64,000 nucleotides of DNA from Manihot esculenta (Eukaryota; Streptophyta; Magnoliopsida; Malpighiales; Euphorbiaceae): contig NC_035164.2 of NCBI RefSeq assembly GCF_001659605.2, forward strand, positions 335,001-399,000, written 5' to 3'. Under the pieces are notes generated by a model. It did not search any database. It was not told the origin of the DNA and saw only the letters and a program-made list of their open reading frames with translations. The position numbers and the translations under genes are program-made. This document shows, piece by piece, positions 20,338 through 32,081 of the stretch (position 1 is the first letter of the stretch; each line of letters begins with the position of its first letter).

Positions 20338-23300
20338 TACAGTCCAGTTTTTGTTGAGGGAAGATGCCTCTCCGCCGACCTTGTGGTTCTAGATTTGACA
20401 GACTTTGACGTCATTCTAGGGATGGATTGGCTATCTACCCATGGTGCTACCTTGGACTGCAGGGACAAGGTAGTCAGGTTCAGAGATCAGAACGGGTCAG
20501 AGGTCGTCTTCAGAGGAGACATGAGGGGCACACCTAGAGGTCTGATATCAGCTCTTCAGGCTCGTAGGTTGCTTAGGAAGGGATGTCAGGGGTACTTAGC
20601 TCATGTGAGAGAGCTAGACAGTCAGGTCAGGGAGCCGGCCTCGGTGCCAGTTGTCAGAGAGTTTCAGGATGTCTTTCCTGATGAGCTTCCAGGTTTACCA
20701 CCTGCTAGGGAGATAGAGTTCGAGATAGAGTTGGTGCCTGGAACTAGACCGATCTCTATCCCTCCCTACAGGATGGCCCCAGCCGAGTTAAAAGAATTGA
20801 AAGAGCAGTTGCAAGAGCTGGTAGAGAAGGGCTTCATCCGACAGAGTACCTCACCTTGGGGTGCTCCGGTCTTGTTTGTGAGAAAGAAGGATGGATCCCT
20901 TAGACTTTGTATCGACTACAGGCAGTTGAACAAAGTCACTACCAAGAATAGGTACCCATTGCCAAGGATCGATGATCTATTCGACCAGCTAGCCGGAGCA
21001 GGTTGTTTCTCCAAAATAAATCTGAGATCGGGGTACCATCAGCTAAGGATAAGGGATGAAGACGTGCCAAAGACAGCTTTCAGGACCAGATATGGGCATT
21101 TTGAGTTCCTTGTAATGCCGTTCGGGTTAACAAACGCCCCTGCAGCATTCATGGATCTCATGAACAGGGTGTTTAGCCAGTACCTGGATCACTTCGTTAT
21201 TGTCTTCATAGATGATATCTTGGTGTATTCCAGGAATGCAGAGGAGCACGCCCATCATCTGCGGTTGGTCTTGCAGACTTTGAGGGAACATGGCTTGTAT
21301 GCCAAGTTCTCTAAGTGTGAGTTCTGGCTAAGGAGCATTTCGTTCTTGGGGCATGTAGTGTCAGAGAATGGGATTGAGGTGGACCCCAAGAAGACAGAAA
21401 CTGTGGCTAACTGGCCTAGACCCACTTCAGTGACAGAGATTAGAAGTTTCTTGGGTTTGGCAGGTTACTACAGGAGGTTCGTTCAGGACTTCTCTAAGAT
21501 AGCAGCTCCTCTGACCAGGTTAACCAGGAAGAATCAGAAATTTCTGTGGACCGACCAGTGCGAAAAGAGTTTTGAAGAGCTTAAGAAGAGGTTGACTTCA
21601 GCACCAGTTTTAGCTCTGCCATCTAGTGATGAGGACTTTACAGTCTTTTGTGATGCGTCCCGTGTGGGACTGGGTTGTGTACTAATGCAGAATGAGAGGG
21701 TGATTGCTTATGCTTCTAGACAGCTAAAGAAGCATGAGTTGAATTACCCCACACACGACCTAGAGATGGCAGCAGTAATCTTTGCACTCAAGATGTGGAG
21801 GCACTACCTCTACGGGGTAAAATGTGAGATCTTCACAGATCATAAGAGCCTGCAATACATCCTGAGTCAAAGAGATTTGAATTTGAGACAGAGGAGATGG
21901 GTAGAGCTGCTGAGTGACTATGATTGCAAGATTCAGTACCATCCGGGTAAGGCGAATGTTGTGACAGACGCCTTAAGCCGGAAATCACTCGGTAGTTTAT
22001 CCCACATATCGGCAGAAAGGAGGCCAGTGGTGAAGGAGTTCTACAAGCTTATTGAGGAAGGTCTACAGATGGAGTTGTCTGGTACAGGTGCCCTGGTGGC
22101 CCAGATGAGAGTGGCACCCGTGTTTCTGGAGCAGGTGGCTCAGAAACAGCATGAGGACCCGGAGTTAGTAAAGATTGCCAGGACTGTTCAGTCAGGCAAT
22201 GATAGTGAGTTCAGATTCGACAGCAAGGGGATCCTCCGCTATGGGAGCCGACTATGTGTACCAGATGACATAGGGCTAAAAGGAGACATTATGAGGGAGG
22301 CTCATAATGCGAAATACAGCGTTCACCCCGGAGCCACCAAGATGTATCAAGATCTGAAGAAAGTGTATTGGTGGCCAGCAATGAAGAAAGAAGTGGCACA
22401 GTTCGTGTCAGCCTGCGAAGTGTGTCAGAGGGTGAAGCTGGAACATCAGAAGCCGGCTGGAATGCTTAACCCGCTACCTATTCCAGAATGGAAATGGGAG
22501 AATATAGCTATGGACTTCGTAGTTGGGTTACCGGCGGCGTCCAACAGAGTGGACTCCATATGGGTGATTGTGGACAGACTCACCAAATCTGCTCACTTCA
22601 TTCCTGTCAGGAGTGGCTACTCTGTAGACAAGTTAGCGCAGGTATATGTGGATGAGATTGTCAGGCTGCATGGGGTTCCGGTTTCGATAGTGTCGGATAG
22701 AGGGCCCCAGTTCACCTCCAGGTTTTGGCGGAGTCTGCAGAATGCCATGGGTACTAGGTTGGACTTCAGTACTGCCTTCCACCCCCAGACTGATGGACAG
22801 TCAGAAAGGACCATCCAGACTATCGAGGATATGCTCAGAATGTGTGTGCTGGACTTTGGCGGTTCTTGGAGGCAGCATCTACCTTTGGTGGAGTTTGCCT
22901 ACAACAACAGCCATCATGCTAGCATCGGGATGGCTCCATATGAAGCTTTGTACGGAAGGAAGTGCAGATCACCTATTTGCTGGGAGGAAGTAGGAGAAAA
23001 GGCCTTAGCAGGGCCTGAGCTAGTAGAGATCACCAGCAGGGTGGTACCCATAATCAGAGAGAGAATCAAGACTGCTGCAAGCAGACAGAAGAGCTATGCA
23101 GACGTCCGCAGGAGACAGTTAGAGTTTCAGGAGGGGGATCTGGTACTACTTAAGGTGTCTCCAATGAAGGGAGTGGTTCGCTTCGGGAAGAAAGGTAAAC
23201 TAGCCCCACGATACATCGGACCCTTCAAAATCTTGCAAAAGATTGGGAATGTGTCGTACAAGCTGGATTTACCTGCTTCAATGGAAAGAATCCATCCGGT

Positions 23301-23547
23301 TTTCCATGTTTCAATGTTGAGGAAGTTTGTGTCAGATCCGAGCAAGGTTCTTAGTGAGCCTAATGTGGAGGTCCAAGAGGATCTCACTTATGTTGAACAG
23401 CCAGTACGGATCATAGACACCCAGATCAGAAAGTTAAGAAACAAGGAAATCCCAATGGTGAAAGTCCTGTGGAACCACCACAACTTGAAAGAATGCACTT
23501 GGGAGACACGGGAGTCCATGCTTCAGCAATACCCTTATCTTTTCTGA
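20338..23547 (+). pseudogene. Pol of Tekay element E: rest of protease, RT, RNase H, integrase, chromodomain
   Basis: Open from the TAG to the stop at 23545-23547; the first Met codon is at 20383. RT motifs: [27 protein letters not shown] and FIDDILVYS. RNase H has [20 protein letters not shown] and [10 protein letters not shown]. Integrase has an HHCC finger ending CEVCQRVK, then the D-D-E residues in [16 protein letters not shown] and [11 protein letters not shown]. The C-terminus ([15 protein letters not shown] to QQYPYLF) is the chromodomain-like tail of the Tekay clade. The segment before SGYHQ reads KINLRSG, so Asn replaces the first catalytic Asp of RT (codon 21019-21021). Together with the TAG this copy cannot make active RT. 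Confidence 0.92.
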
Positions 23548-23647
23548 GGTAGTTCCCTGTGAGTTTATGTGTTTTGCAAGTATGTTGTGTTTTATGCCAT
23601 GCTTGCTATGTGTGCTAGTTGAGGAACATTCGGGGACGAATGTTCTT

Positions 23648-23660
23648 AAGGGGGGGAGAA
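23648..23660 (+). other. Polypurine tract of element E
   Basis: AAGGGGGGGAGAA abuts the 3' LTR at 23661. It is preceded by a short inverted motif (GAACATTCGGGGACGAATGTTC, 23623-23644) of the type common upstream of the purine tract in plant chromoviruses. Confidence 0.9.
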
Positions 23661-25973
23661 TGTAATACCCGGCTAGACTCCGGTATCGAAATTCCTACCG
23701 TCCGGTGGAATCTCGGATGTCGGGAGCCTCTAGTAGGGTAGAATCATGATTTCATAAAATGTTTTAAGGTATTTCATGGTTTTAAGTATGAAAATTTAAT
23801 GAGTTTTGCATGAAAAGTCTTTGGAGGAAAACCCAGGTTCGGCCGCCGAAAGTCAAGTTCGGCCGCCGAACATGCATGCGTTTTGGAGGCACGTTAGGCC
23901 CCCGAAAGCATGAGTGAGGGAAGTTCAGGTTCGGCCGCTGAAAGTCAAGTTCGGCCGCCGAACATGGCATGCATGCGGAAGCACTTTCGGCCCCCGAACG
24001 TGGCCTGGCCAGCCACTATAAAAGGGTCACTTAGCCGAAATGGGCGAGCTTTCTCCCATTTTCGGCCATAGCTAGCTTCCGACCTCCCTCTCCCCAGATC
24101 TAGTGTTTTTCCTCCAAATCCCCACCATTTTTCTCGAGTTTTAAGCTTGCATTGAGGGTTTTGAACTTTTGAAACAAGTTTTGGAGCTTTGGGAACCCAG
24201 GAGCTCATTTTCGTGGATCTCCAAGTTTAGGTCGTCTCCCTCTCGATCTTCAAGAGGTAAGAGCCGATCTTAAGCTCCTTATGTGTTTTAAATAAGTTTT
24301 TATGCTAGATCTATGGGTAGAAATGCATGTTAGGTTATATGTGGAGTTATGGGTTAATCTTGATGTTTTGGATAATGTATGTTGATTTTGTGTGTTTGAA
24401 GTGTTGTAGTTGGGGTATTTGATGTTTTGAGGCCCCTAGGAACTTGTATGCATGATTTAACTGAGGTATGTGCATGATTGGTGAGTTTGGAGGCGAAAAT
24501 GCACAAAGGAGCCAAGTTTCTGCCCTTTGGCAGAAACCAGGTTCGGCAGCCGAAGGCACTTTCGGCCGCCGAACATGGCTGGGGAGGCAGGCCTTTCGGC
24601 TGCCGAAGTTGCCCCCGAAAAGAGACTTTCGTCTCTGTCTGGGACTTTCGGCCGCCGAAGGTGCCGCCGAACATGCATGAGTTTCGCCTCTGTCTGGGAG
24701 TTTCGGTCGCCGAAGGTGCCGCCGAACCTGCCTGACTTTCGGCTCTGGAGGGACTTTCGGCCGCCGAACCTGCCGCCGAAAGTGCCCTGTCCAGCCATTT
24801 CTTGCATGTTTCTATGTAGTTGTTTTATGATGTTTTAGGGGGTTTTTGGGGAGTACGTTAGAGTTGTGTTTATGTATGTTTGGTCCCTCATTGGAGTCCA
24901 CCTGTGTAGGTTCGGACCCGAGGAACCGAGGACCCCAGCAGTGAGCCAGCTGCTACAGAGTTTGTCAGAGCTAGCCAGAGGTGAGTGGAATGAACCTTAA
25001 GTTTTTAAATTAGATGAAATATGAATTTTGAGCATGATCCATGCATCATGAATGCCACGAGATATAGTAGGTTGCTTGCATTAGTATTCACGAATATGTT
25101 GCATTGCATTTATGATTTTGATGTTGATGTGGATTGGTTATTGGATGACCCTTTAGTCCTCATATGATATGATGATGTTATGGCATGATATGGTATGGAA
25201 GTCCAGGTTGTACCCATTCTACGTCCCTGGCACGATGTAAGAGAAAGTCCAGGTTGTACCCATTCTACGTCCCTGGCACAGTTGGTCCATATGATATGTT
25301 ATGATAAGGGAAAGACCGGTTGACCCATTCTACGTCCCGGCACAGTTGGACCTATGTAGAGGACTATAGGTGACAATACCATCCGAGATGTGATTTGTTG
25401 TATTGTGTTGCATTCCATGAAAGCATGAAATTTTAATATATTGTTTTATACTATTCTGCTCACTGGGCTTTGTAGCTCACCCCTCTCCCCTAACCCCAGA
25501 TGTGCAGGTACAGGGTAGACCAGGAGGTTAGCCAAAGTTTTGAAGTATGTGTATGTAATAGTTAGATTGTGGACATGACAATTGTACTATGATGTAATGT
25601 AAGAGATTCAGTATGTTATGTAATGAGGTATATTGAGGTTATAGATGTGCTTGACTATGTGAGTATTGTAATCCCTTTGAGACATGATCTATAGAAATTG
25701 TTTTAAAATGTTTATGTTTAAACCAACTCATCTCATGTTGTATCGCCGTTGAGGCATTGTTGAGATCCCACAGAGGGGTCATGATTATGGTTATGCATGT
25801 ATGTTCAGGTTGAGTTGGATGATGAAAGAAAAGTTTAAATTTTTATGCATGTTGTTGATCATGTATGGGATTATACAGGTTTTCAGGTTATGTCAGGCTT
25901 GCTACGGGTCCTGGCGGCCTTAAGCCGATCTGGATCCTAGCGCCGGTAGCGGTCCGATTTTCGGGTCGTTACA
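23661..25973 (+). repeat. 3' LTR of Tekay element E
   Basis: Same length as the 5' LTR. TATA box at 24017-24024. Palindrome clusters lie at 23836-24000 and 24540-24780, tandem array at about 25200-25345. Confidence 0.95.
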
Positions 25974-25978
25974 TTATA

Positions 25979-27003
25979 TATCCGAGCTCGCAGCACTGAC
26001 GAGGTCATGAGCCAAAAACAGAAATGCCCTCATGAGAATAAGAAAAACTCGCAAGTCAGAAGCTTAGCCAGACGCCGAGCTCTTAGCCCGGGTCAGTTCG
26101 ACTAGCAAAGTCCCAGTAGAGATAGCTCGGTCCATCAATTAAGTAAAATTAACAAAGCCAGAAGACAGTCTGAGTAAAAAATAATAATGAGGTACAGGCC
26201 GAGGTGAAATATCATTCATCATCAAATACACATCTCCAGATCGCCATACATTCAAACATCAAAGTAAAGAGACAAAGAAATAAAAAGGCAAGGAAAGGAC
26301 ACTTTTGACAAGAGCAGTTCTCGGGCCACGTGGCCTTAAATAGAGTTTAAGGATTTACCCCCTCGCCACTCATGTAATAACTGCCGAGGAGGTAAATGGG
26401 CAATTGATGACCCACGGGCTTCCTCTACCCTCGGCGAGGCCGGGCCTGGGCCCAAGAGGAGAGCAATGGCCCAAAGCCCTTCGAGCCCTCCTTAGGCTGA
26501 CCAACTCAGCATTTCAGACCTCGACCCAGACACACCGAGCTGGATGGGTTACCTGCGAGCTCAAACCTAGTAGGAAGAAGTCCAGCCCGGTGATGTGATG
26601 TGAGGGAGAGGAGCTGGTCCAGTCACTTCGCAGCCCTGCCCGCAAGCACCCCGAGAGAATTAAATGGCCGCCTGGCGTGGAGAGGGGGTCTAACACATCC
26701 GTACGTACGGGCCTGAGTAACATAGACAGGTAGCACAATAGTAGGGAGGCAAAAAAACGTGAGGAGCAGGTAAAAAGGAAGGGGGTCTTTTTCTTCCTTC
26801 TTCCTTCTTCTTCTTCCGGCTTCTTCCTCGGCTCCATATTTGTACTTTATTTTTCTCTGCAACTCTTGCCTATTTATACTACATTAGTTCATGAATCTGA
26901 CTTGAACGTCGGAAGGTCTCTACTGGGGGTATCCCCGGTAGACCCCTGACCATCTTTTCTTATTTTGCAGGTCCTTTCATCAAATCGAATATTGAGAGAC
27001 CCA
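25979..27003. repeat. Piece 3 of the old anonymous LTR-like sequence (G)
   Basis: GC-richer than the DNA to its right. It holds TTC/TTCTTCC pyrimidine runs (26785-26825), a CTATTTATACTAC TATA-like motif near 26870 and CTCTACTGGGGGTATCCCCGG (an 8-9 bp hairpin) near 26918-26932. It resembles the distal part of an LTR, but no primer site or coding frame follows. Open frames here have no family features. Confidence 0.45.
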
Positions 27004-27960
27004 TATGATGGACTAAGAAGAAAAAATGGAGTAAGAGGAAAATAAGATGTATCAATGTCTAATAAATTTAGTTATTTTAAATTATTAGATTAGTTATTGA
27101 TTTTTAATTAATTAGAGTGAATATAATAAATATGATTAATTTTATAATTAGCAATAATCAATGATTCTTAATTTTTCAGAAGTTATATTGTCATAAAATT
27201 TATAACTTATAACTACACAAAAAGTTTTATTTATCTATATAAAAAAATAGAAAAATAGTTATCAGTTTTTAAAAATTTATTATTTAAAGTTATAAGTAAA
27301 TTTAATTAAAATTAAAAATTAAATCAAATTAAAAAATTAGTTTTAGAATATATTTATTAAAAAATGATTTAGAGTATAATTATTAAAATTAATAAAATTT
27401 AAGATTTTTTTAAACAATTATTTATTTAAAATTATATTAAAATATTAATTTTTAATATTAATTAAAATGATAACGTGATATTTTTATTAAATTTAATGAT
27501 AAGTTTAATAATAAGATATAAATAAACTTAAATAGTTAGTAGAATGTAAATTATTTAATTTTTATAATGGAATGTATCTATTAAAATATGAATAATTTGA
27601 AAATTTTCATCTTTATTTTTAAAATAAAATTAAAAAATACATAAAGTATAATAATATTTTAATTAAAATTTTTGAATTATTATAATAGTTGATAATAAAA
27701 AAAATTAAAAATATATAAATAAGTTATTGACTATTTATTTGACATATTGAGTTTATAAGAAAAAATATAAATGAAACCTATGATTTTTTTTTTTTTAAGT
27801 GTAAATGAAACCTATGATTTTAACTTGTTATTAAGTGAAAAAATTTTCAAATAAAAAAGAATTAATTATTCTTTAGTTTTAGTTTAAGATATTCTAAAAT
27901 TGAATAATTTAAAACTAAAATATTTAAATAAAATCACAAATTAGCATAAATCATTAAATC
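27004..27960. other. AT-rich spacer upstream of NIT4
   Basis: Very AT-rich, with long A and T runs and no coding frame or recognisable element. A 16-base sequence AAATGAAACCTATGAT occurs twice (near 27770 and 27805). Probably intergenic DNA plus the distal NIT4 promoter. Confidence 0.7.
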
Positions 27961-27965
27961 CCTTG

Positions 27966-27974
27966 TATAAATAG
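27966..27974 (+). promoter_or_regulatory. TATA box of NIT4
   Basis: TATAAATAG, about 125 bases upstream of the ATG at 28091, at the edge of the AT-rich spacer. Transcription would then begin near 28000, giving a ~90-base 5' UTR. Confidence 0.65.
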
Positions 27975-28090
27975 AAGGCAAGTCCAGACATCACTGCGCT
28001 ATCCACACTCCACATTCGATTTAAAGACCAGAAAGGCAAGAAATCAGGCAGCCCACCACAATTGACCAAAACAACTCGACCAAAGTGGGC

Positions 28091-30765
28091 ATGGCGCTTG
28101 TCGCAGAACCACCACCCGACGCCCCGCTTTTCCCGGAGATCGATATGGGAGCAGATTCCTCCGCACCAACCATCCGAGCAACCGTCGTCCAGGCCTCCAC
28201 GGTCTTCTATGACACTCCGGCCACCCTTGGTACTTGCTATCTTCACTCACTAGCCTTTTTGCTTTATCTGGTTGTTTCTATCTAAATTCTGATGCATATA
28301 CTTTTCTGTGTACAGATAAGGCGGAGAGATTATTGGCAGAAGCAGCTGGTTACGGATCCCAATTGGTTGTGTTTCCTGAAGCATTCGTTGGCGGTTACCC
28401 TCGTGGTTCCAGTTTTGGTGCTGCCATTGGAAATAGAACTCCCAAAGGCAGAGAAGATTTCCGCAAGTATCATGCTTCAGCCATTAATGTCCCTGGTAAG
28501 TAGTAAGTAGTAACCTTTCTTTTTCACTCTCCTTGTTGACTTCTTGTTGCTTCTTCCATTGCAATCATATCAGTCTTAGAGGAAAACTTCTTTACGAATC
28601 TCTATATGGATAACTAAGATTCTACTAATTGCAGGCCCTGAAGTGGATCGCTTGGCAGCTATGGCTGGAAAGTATAAAATATATTTAGTAATGGGTGTGA
28701 TAGAGAGGGATGGATATACTCTTTATTGCACTATTCTGTTTTTTGATTCTCAAGGTCATTACCTGGGAAAGCACCGAAAACTTATGCCCACCGCCACCGA
28801 GCGTATTGTTTGGGGATTCGGGGATGGATCAACAATTCCTGTTCTTGACACTCCAATTGGAAAAATTGGAGGTGCTATTTGCTGGGAAAATAGAATGCCT
28901 CTTCTAAGGACAGCAATGTATGGTAAAGGTAAGCTATTTTCAGTAAAACCATTCAGTTAACTTATTAATATCATTATAAGGCCGTAGCAGCAATTTGCTA
29001 TGTCATTTTTCACGCTGCTTGGCTTATCAAACTTTGTCGACTTCTCTATCAGGTATTGCATTCTGTTGTTTTCCCTTTATCCAGTGTTGTATTTTGAACC
29101 TTTTGTGAGCATGTGAACTGGACGAAAGGAGTTCTGCATCATATGAAAGATAGCTCCTCCATAAGACTGCTATTTTGGCAATTGGCAAGCAATTACTTCG
29201 TGTGTGTATTTATTCCTAACGTAATCAGTATCTATCTTCATACTTTCATTTGGCATCCGAGGCATGTTTTCTTTACCATTTGTCCATGCCTATCATTAAT
29301 GTAAGCAAGCAGTTCAAGGTTAATACTGTGCCGTTTCCTGGTTTAGTTCTTATATATACTAGCTCTATCTCTGTTGGCTTTTATTTTTGCTCAAATTTCT
29401 TTCAAATGGGTCTCAGTATTTGTTTGTCTGTTGTTTAAGCATGCAAAAATGCCATCTTTCCATCTATCTGCTTTTTGCATGTTTATCTGTATGAAGTTGG
29501 ATCATGAAAATCTGCAGTAGCTAACAAATTTTATATCCATAATAGTTTTGCATTTGTGCTATTAAGTGATATACAATCTTTTTCTTACTTCTTAATAATT
29601 GAAGTAGGCTGAAAGCAGACTAATTATTTGCTTGACATATGATTATGATATGCATAACATTATGTTGGCTGGGATTAGACTTCTCTGTTCTTTTATCCCT
29701 AGGTTTTTACATGATTCCATTTTAATTTCTGATCATTTAATTTTTAGGTGTTGAGATATACTGTGCACCAACTGCTGATGCTAGAGACACTTGGCAAGCA
29801 ACAATGAAGCACATTGCTCTGGAGGGTGGGTGTTTTGTGCTATCTGCCAATCAGTTCTGCCGAAGGAAAGATTACCCTTCTCCTCCAGAGTATATATTTT
29901 CCGGAATAGAAGAAGACCTTACACCAGATTCTGTTGTTTGTGCTGGAGGCAGTGTCATTATCTCACCCCTGGGGAATGTTTTATCAGGACCCAATTATGA
30001 TGAGGAGGCACTGATCTCAGCAGACCTAGGTATGCCCACTGTTCTCACTTTTAGGTAGTTTATATGTATCTGTGCACCAACGTCTCACATGCACTGGGAA
30101 TTGGGACTTAGTAGATTTGCAGAATTTCCTCCAACACTTAATTTTCTGAGTGTTTCAAGTACTAAAAGAACATTTCAATTAAGAACAATTGTGGAGGACA
30201 GACATGGTACTTTGGGATGAAAGTTGCTCCAAAGACATGGACAGAACATCCATCTTGAAGGAAAATGGGCAATTTTAAGAGTCTTACAATTTGTCCCTGA
30301 ATATCATTTTTGGTTATTTGGTACACTGGTATGTAGCAATATCAGTTCACTGTCACTGTTAGCTGCAAAAAGTTGGGCATAAACATAAACTGTTATCTAA
30401 AAGTATGATATAATGGGCCAGAATTTCGTTCCGTGCCTGTCCTTGTCCAAGTAATCTTGTAAATATGAATGTCTATTGAAAGCTCATAATTGAGGGTATT
30501 ATTTAACGTCCTATGCTACATTAATGTTGCTTGACGTAGAATAGGATTAATGTTGGTTTTGTTTTCATTGTGCTACCATAGCTCTGACTCTGATAACATT
30601 AAATTATGCCTAGATCTTGGAGAAATAGCTCGTGCAAAGTTTGACTTTGATGTGGTTGGGCATTATGCAAGGCCTGAAGTTCTAAGCTTGAATGTAAGGG
30701 ACCATCCAACAAATGCGGTTACCTTCACATCATCAGCAGCAAAAACTGAAGGCACTAATAGATAG
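28091..30765 (+). CDS. NIT4: NIT4-type nitrilase / beta-cyanoalanine nitrile hydratase, five exons, 348 aa
   Basis: Exons by GT-AG sites and frame: 28091-28229, 28316-28495, 28635-28928, 29748-30029, 30614-30765 (1047 nt with stop). NIT4 enzymes hydrolyse beta-cyanoalanine to asparagine, or aspartate plus ammonia, the second step of cyanide detoxification after cyanoalanine synthase; they are cytosolic. The catalytic triad of the nitrilase superfamily is intact: Glu68 in VVFPEAF, Lys155 in GKHRKLMPT, Cys189 in GAICWEN. NIT4 hallmarks include [53 protein letters not shown] and the tail [21 protein letters not shown]. Length matches the family (about 350 aa). No signal peptide. Intron 3 is the longest (819 bases). 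Nothing appears broken. Longer open frames at 28234-28503 read through the exon 1/2 intron and are not used. Confidence 0.97.
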
Positions 30766-31433
30766 TTGCCTTGCCAGCCAGATTTTTCACAAAACGAAGC
30801 GACAACTTCAATAATAATGGAATTGGCACACCATCTTCCTTAGAGTGATTAAAGATGTGAACGCTATTGTGCCAGTTTTTTATTGACAAGAGTCTTTCTT
30901 ACTTGGAAATATTGCTTGTTCTTCTGGTTATTGGATGTACATCGTGATCACCATAAATAACCTAAAAATGCATAATAAAATTGCTCTTTCTCCTTTCTTT
31001 ATCAACATATTTCTAAATGTGTGCTGACTGACCATGACATGAAACTCAGTAGCCTGGTATGCTGCAGTCCCAAGCGCGAATAACCAAGGTTGTTGCACAG
31101 GACAGGAACTGTCCACTTCCAATATTTAACAGCTTCTCCGCAGCTATGCTTAGCAGCTCCATATGATCAAACAGGCAATCTATGCCTGAATATCATTCTC
31201 AGTTGAGTTAAAAAAGGAACGGCATTCCTGAGATCTATATTAAATTTTACTAGGCCATTTCTTAGTGGTCACAGTAGCATCAAAATTTTGAGTGGCTTCA
31301 CTAATACAGTTAAAAAATTGAATGATTTAAGTGAGGATACTTGGAAAAGGATGGCAATGGGATAGATATTGTGTTTGCTATACATGGAATCCACCCTCAT
31401 GAACCCGGGGGGGTTAGTATTTACATTGAGAAT
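30766..31433 (+). other. NIT4 3' flank
   Basis: No further coding exon. Possible polyadenylation signals include ATAAATAA near 30953 and AATAAAA near 30974. The rest is ordinary AT-rich flank up to the target duplication TTGGA of the next element. Confidence 0.5.
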
Positions 31434-31438
31434 TTGGA

Positions 31439-31947
31439 TGACACGGAACAACTAGTCTTGGATTTTATGGCAGACTTGGACTGGGGCTAACTTTTATATT
31501 TTAATTATTATTTTGGATATTTTGGGTATTTTTATAATTTTGCATATTAGATTTTTATTTCTATTGTAAATAGCCTCCCTTGGCTATTAGGATTTTAGAC
31601 TCCTATTAGGATTAGGATTATTTTTGCATATTAGGATTTTATTTCTATTGTAAATAGCCTCCCTTGGCTATTAGGATTTTAGACTCCTATTAGGATTAGA
31701 ATTATTTTATTTCTATTGTAAATAGCCTCCCTTGGCTATTAGGATTTTAGACTCCTATTAGGATTAGAATTATTTTTGCATATTAGGATTTTATTTCTAT
31801 TGTAAATAGCCTCCCTTGGCTATTAGGATTTTAGACTCCTATTAGGATTAGAATTATTTTATTTCTATTGTAAATAGCCTCCCTTGGCTATTAGGATTTT
31901 AGACTCCTATTAGGATTAGAATTATTTTATTTCTATTATAAATAGCC
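31439..31947 (+). repeat. Inverted U3 copy at the left end of element H, with tandem repeats
   Basis: It begins TGACACGGAACAACTAG and runs up to TATAAATAGCC, where it meets its own inverted counterpart across a 3-base centre (31945-31947). It contains five copies of a 67-85 bp unit built around GTAAATAGCCTCCCTTGGCTATTAG. The 5' LTR of the same element at 35461-35969 has four. Confidence 0.9.
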
Positions 31948-32081
31948 TATTTACAATAGAAATAAAACTCTAATATGCAAAATTATAAAAATATCTAAAA
32001 TATCCAAAATAATAATTAAAATATAAAAGTTAGCCCCGGTCCAAGTCTGCCATAAAATCCAAGACTAGTTGTTCCGTGTCA
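31948..32081 (-). repeat. Truncated 3' LTR start of element H
   Basis: 134 bases from TGACACGG (32081, - strand) inward; breaks at the palindrome centre. A purine-rich tract (GTGGAAGGGAA on the - strand) precedes it, and the pol reading frame runs through that tract into the LTR before stopping at 32030-32032. Confidence 0.85.

Larger units (their letters stand above)
15985..25973 (+). mobile_element. Full-length Tekay-clade chromovirus (element E), 9989 bp
   Basis: Two 2313-bp LTRs (15985-18297 and 23661-25973) flank gag and pol; TTATA (15980-15984 and 25974-25978) is the target duplication. The primer site for initiator-Met tRNA is at 18301-18312 and the purine tract AAGGGGGGGAGAA just before 23661. 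Domain order is Gag, zinc knuckle, protease, RT, RNase H, integrase and a C-terminal chromodomain-like segment, as in the Tekay/Del clade. About 14 single-base differences between the LTRs are visible by eye, so the insertion is recent. It is nonetheless defective: an in-frame TAG in protease (20335-20337) and Asn in place of the first RT catalytic Asp (codon 21019-21021). Confidence 0.95.

Noticed and set aside
20326..20345. Programmed readthrough of TAG between Gag/protease and Pol in element E
   Set aside because: The TAG position differs between E (inside protease) and F (after the zinc knuckle), and each copy lacks the other's stop, so independent nonsense mutations fit better.
26514..26862. 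Frames of 79-107 codons on the - strand in the G sequence
   Set aside because: Low-complexity Glu/Lys and Arg runs come from TTC/TTCC microsatellite tracts; no family match.
28234..28503. Longer NIT4 exon 2 frame starting at 28234
   Set aside because: It reads through an intron with good GT-AG sites; only the spliced form gives the conserved PATL-DKAERLL junction.
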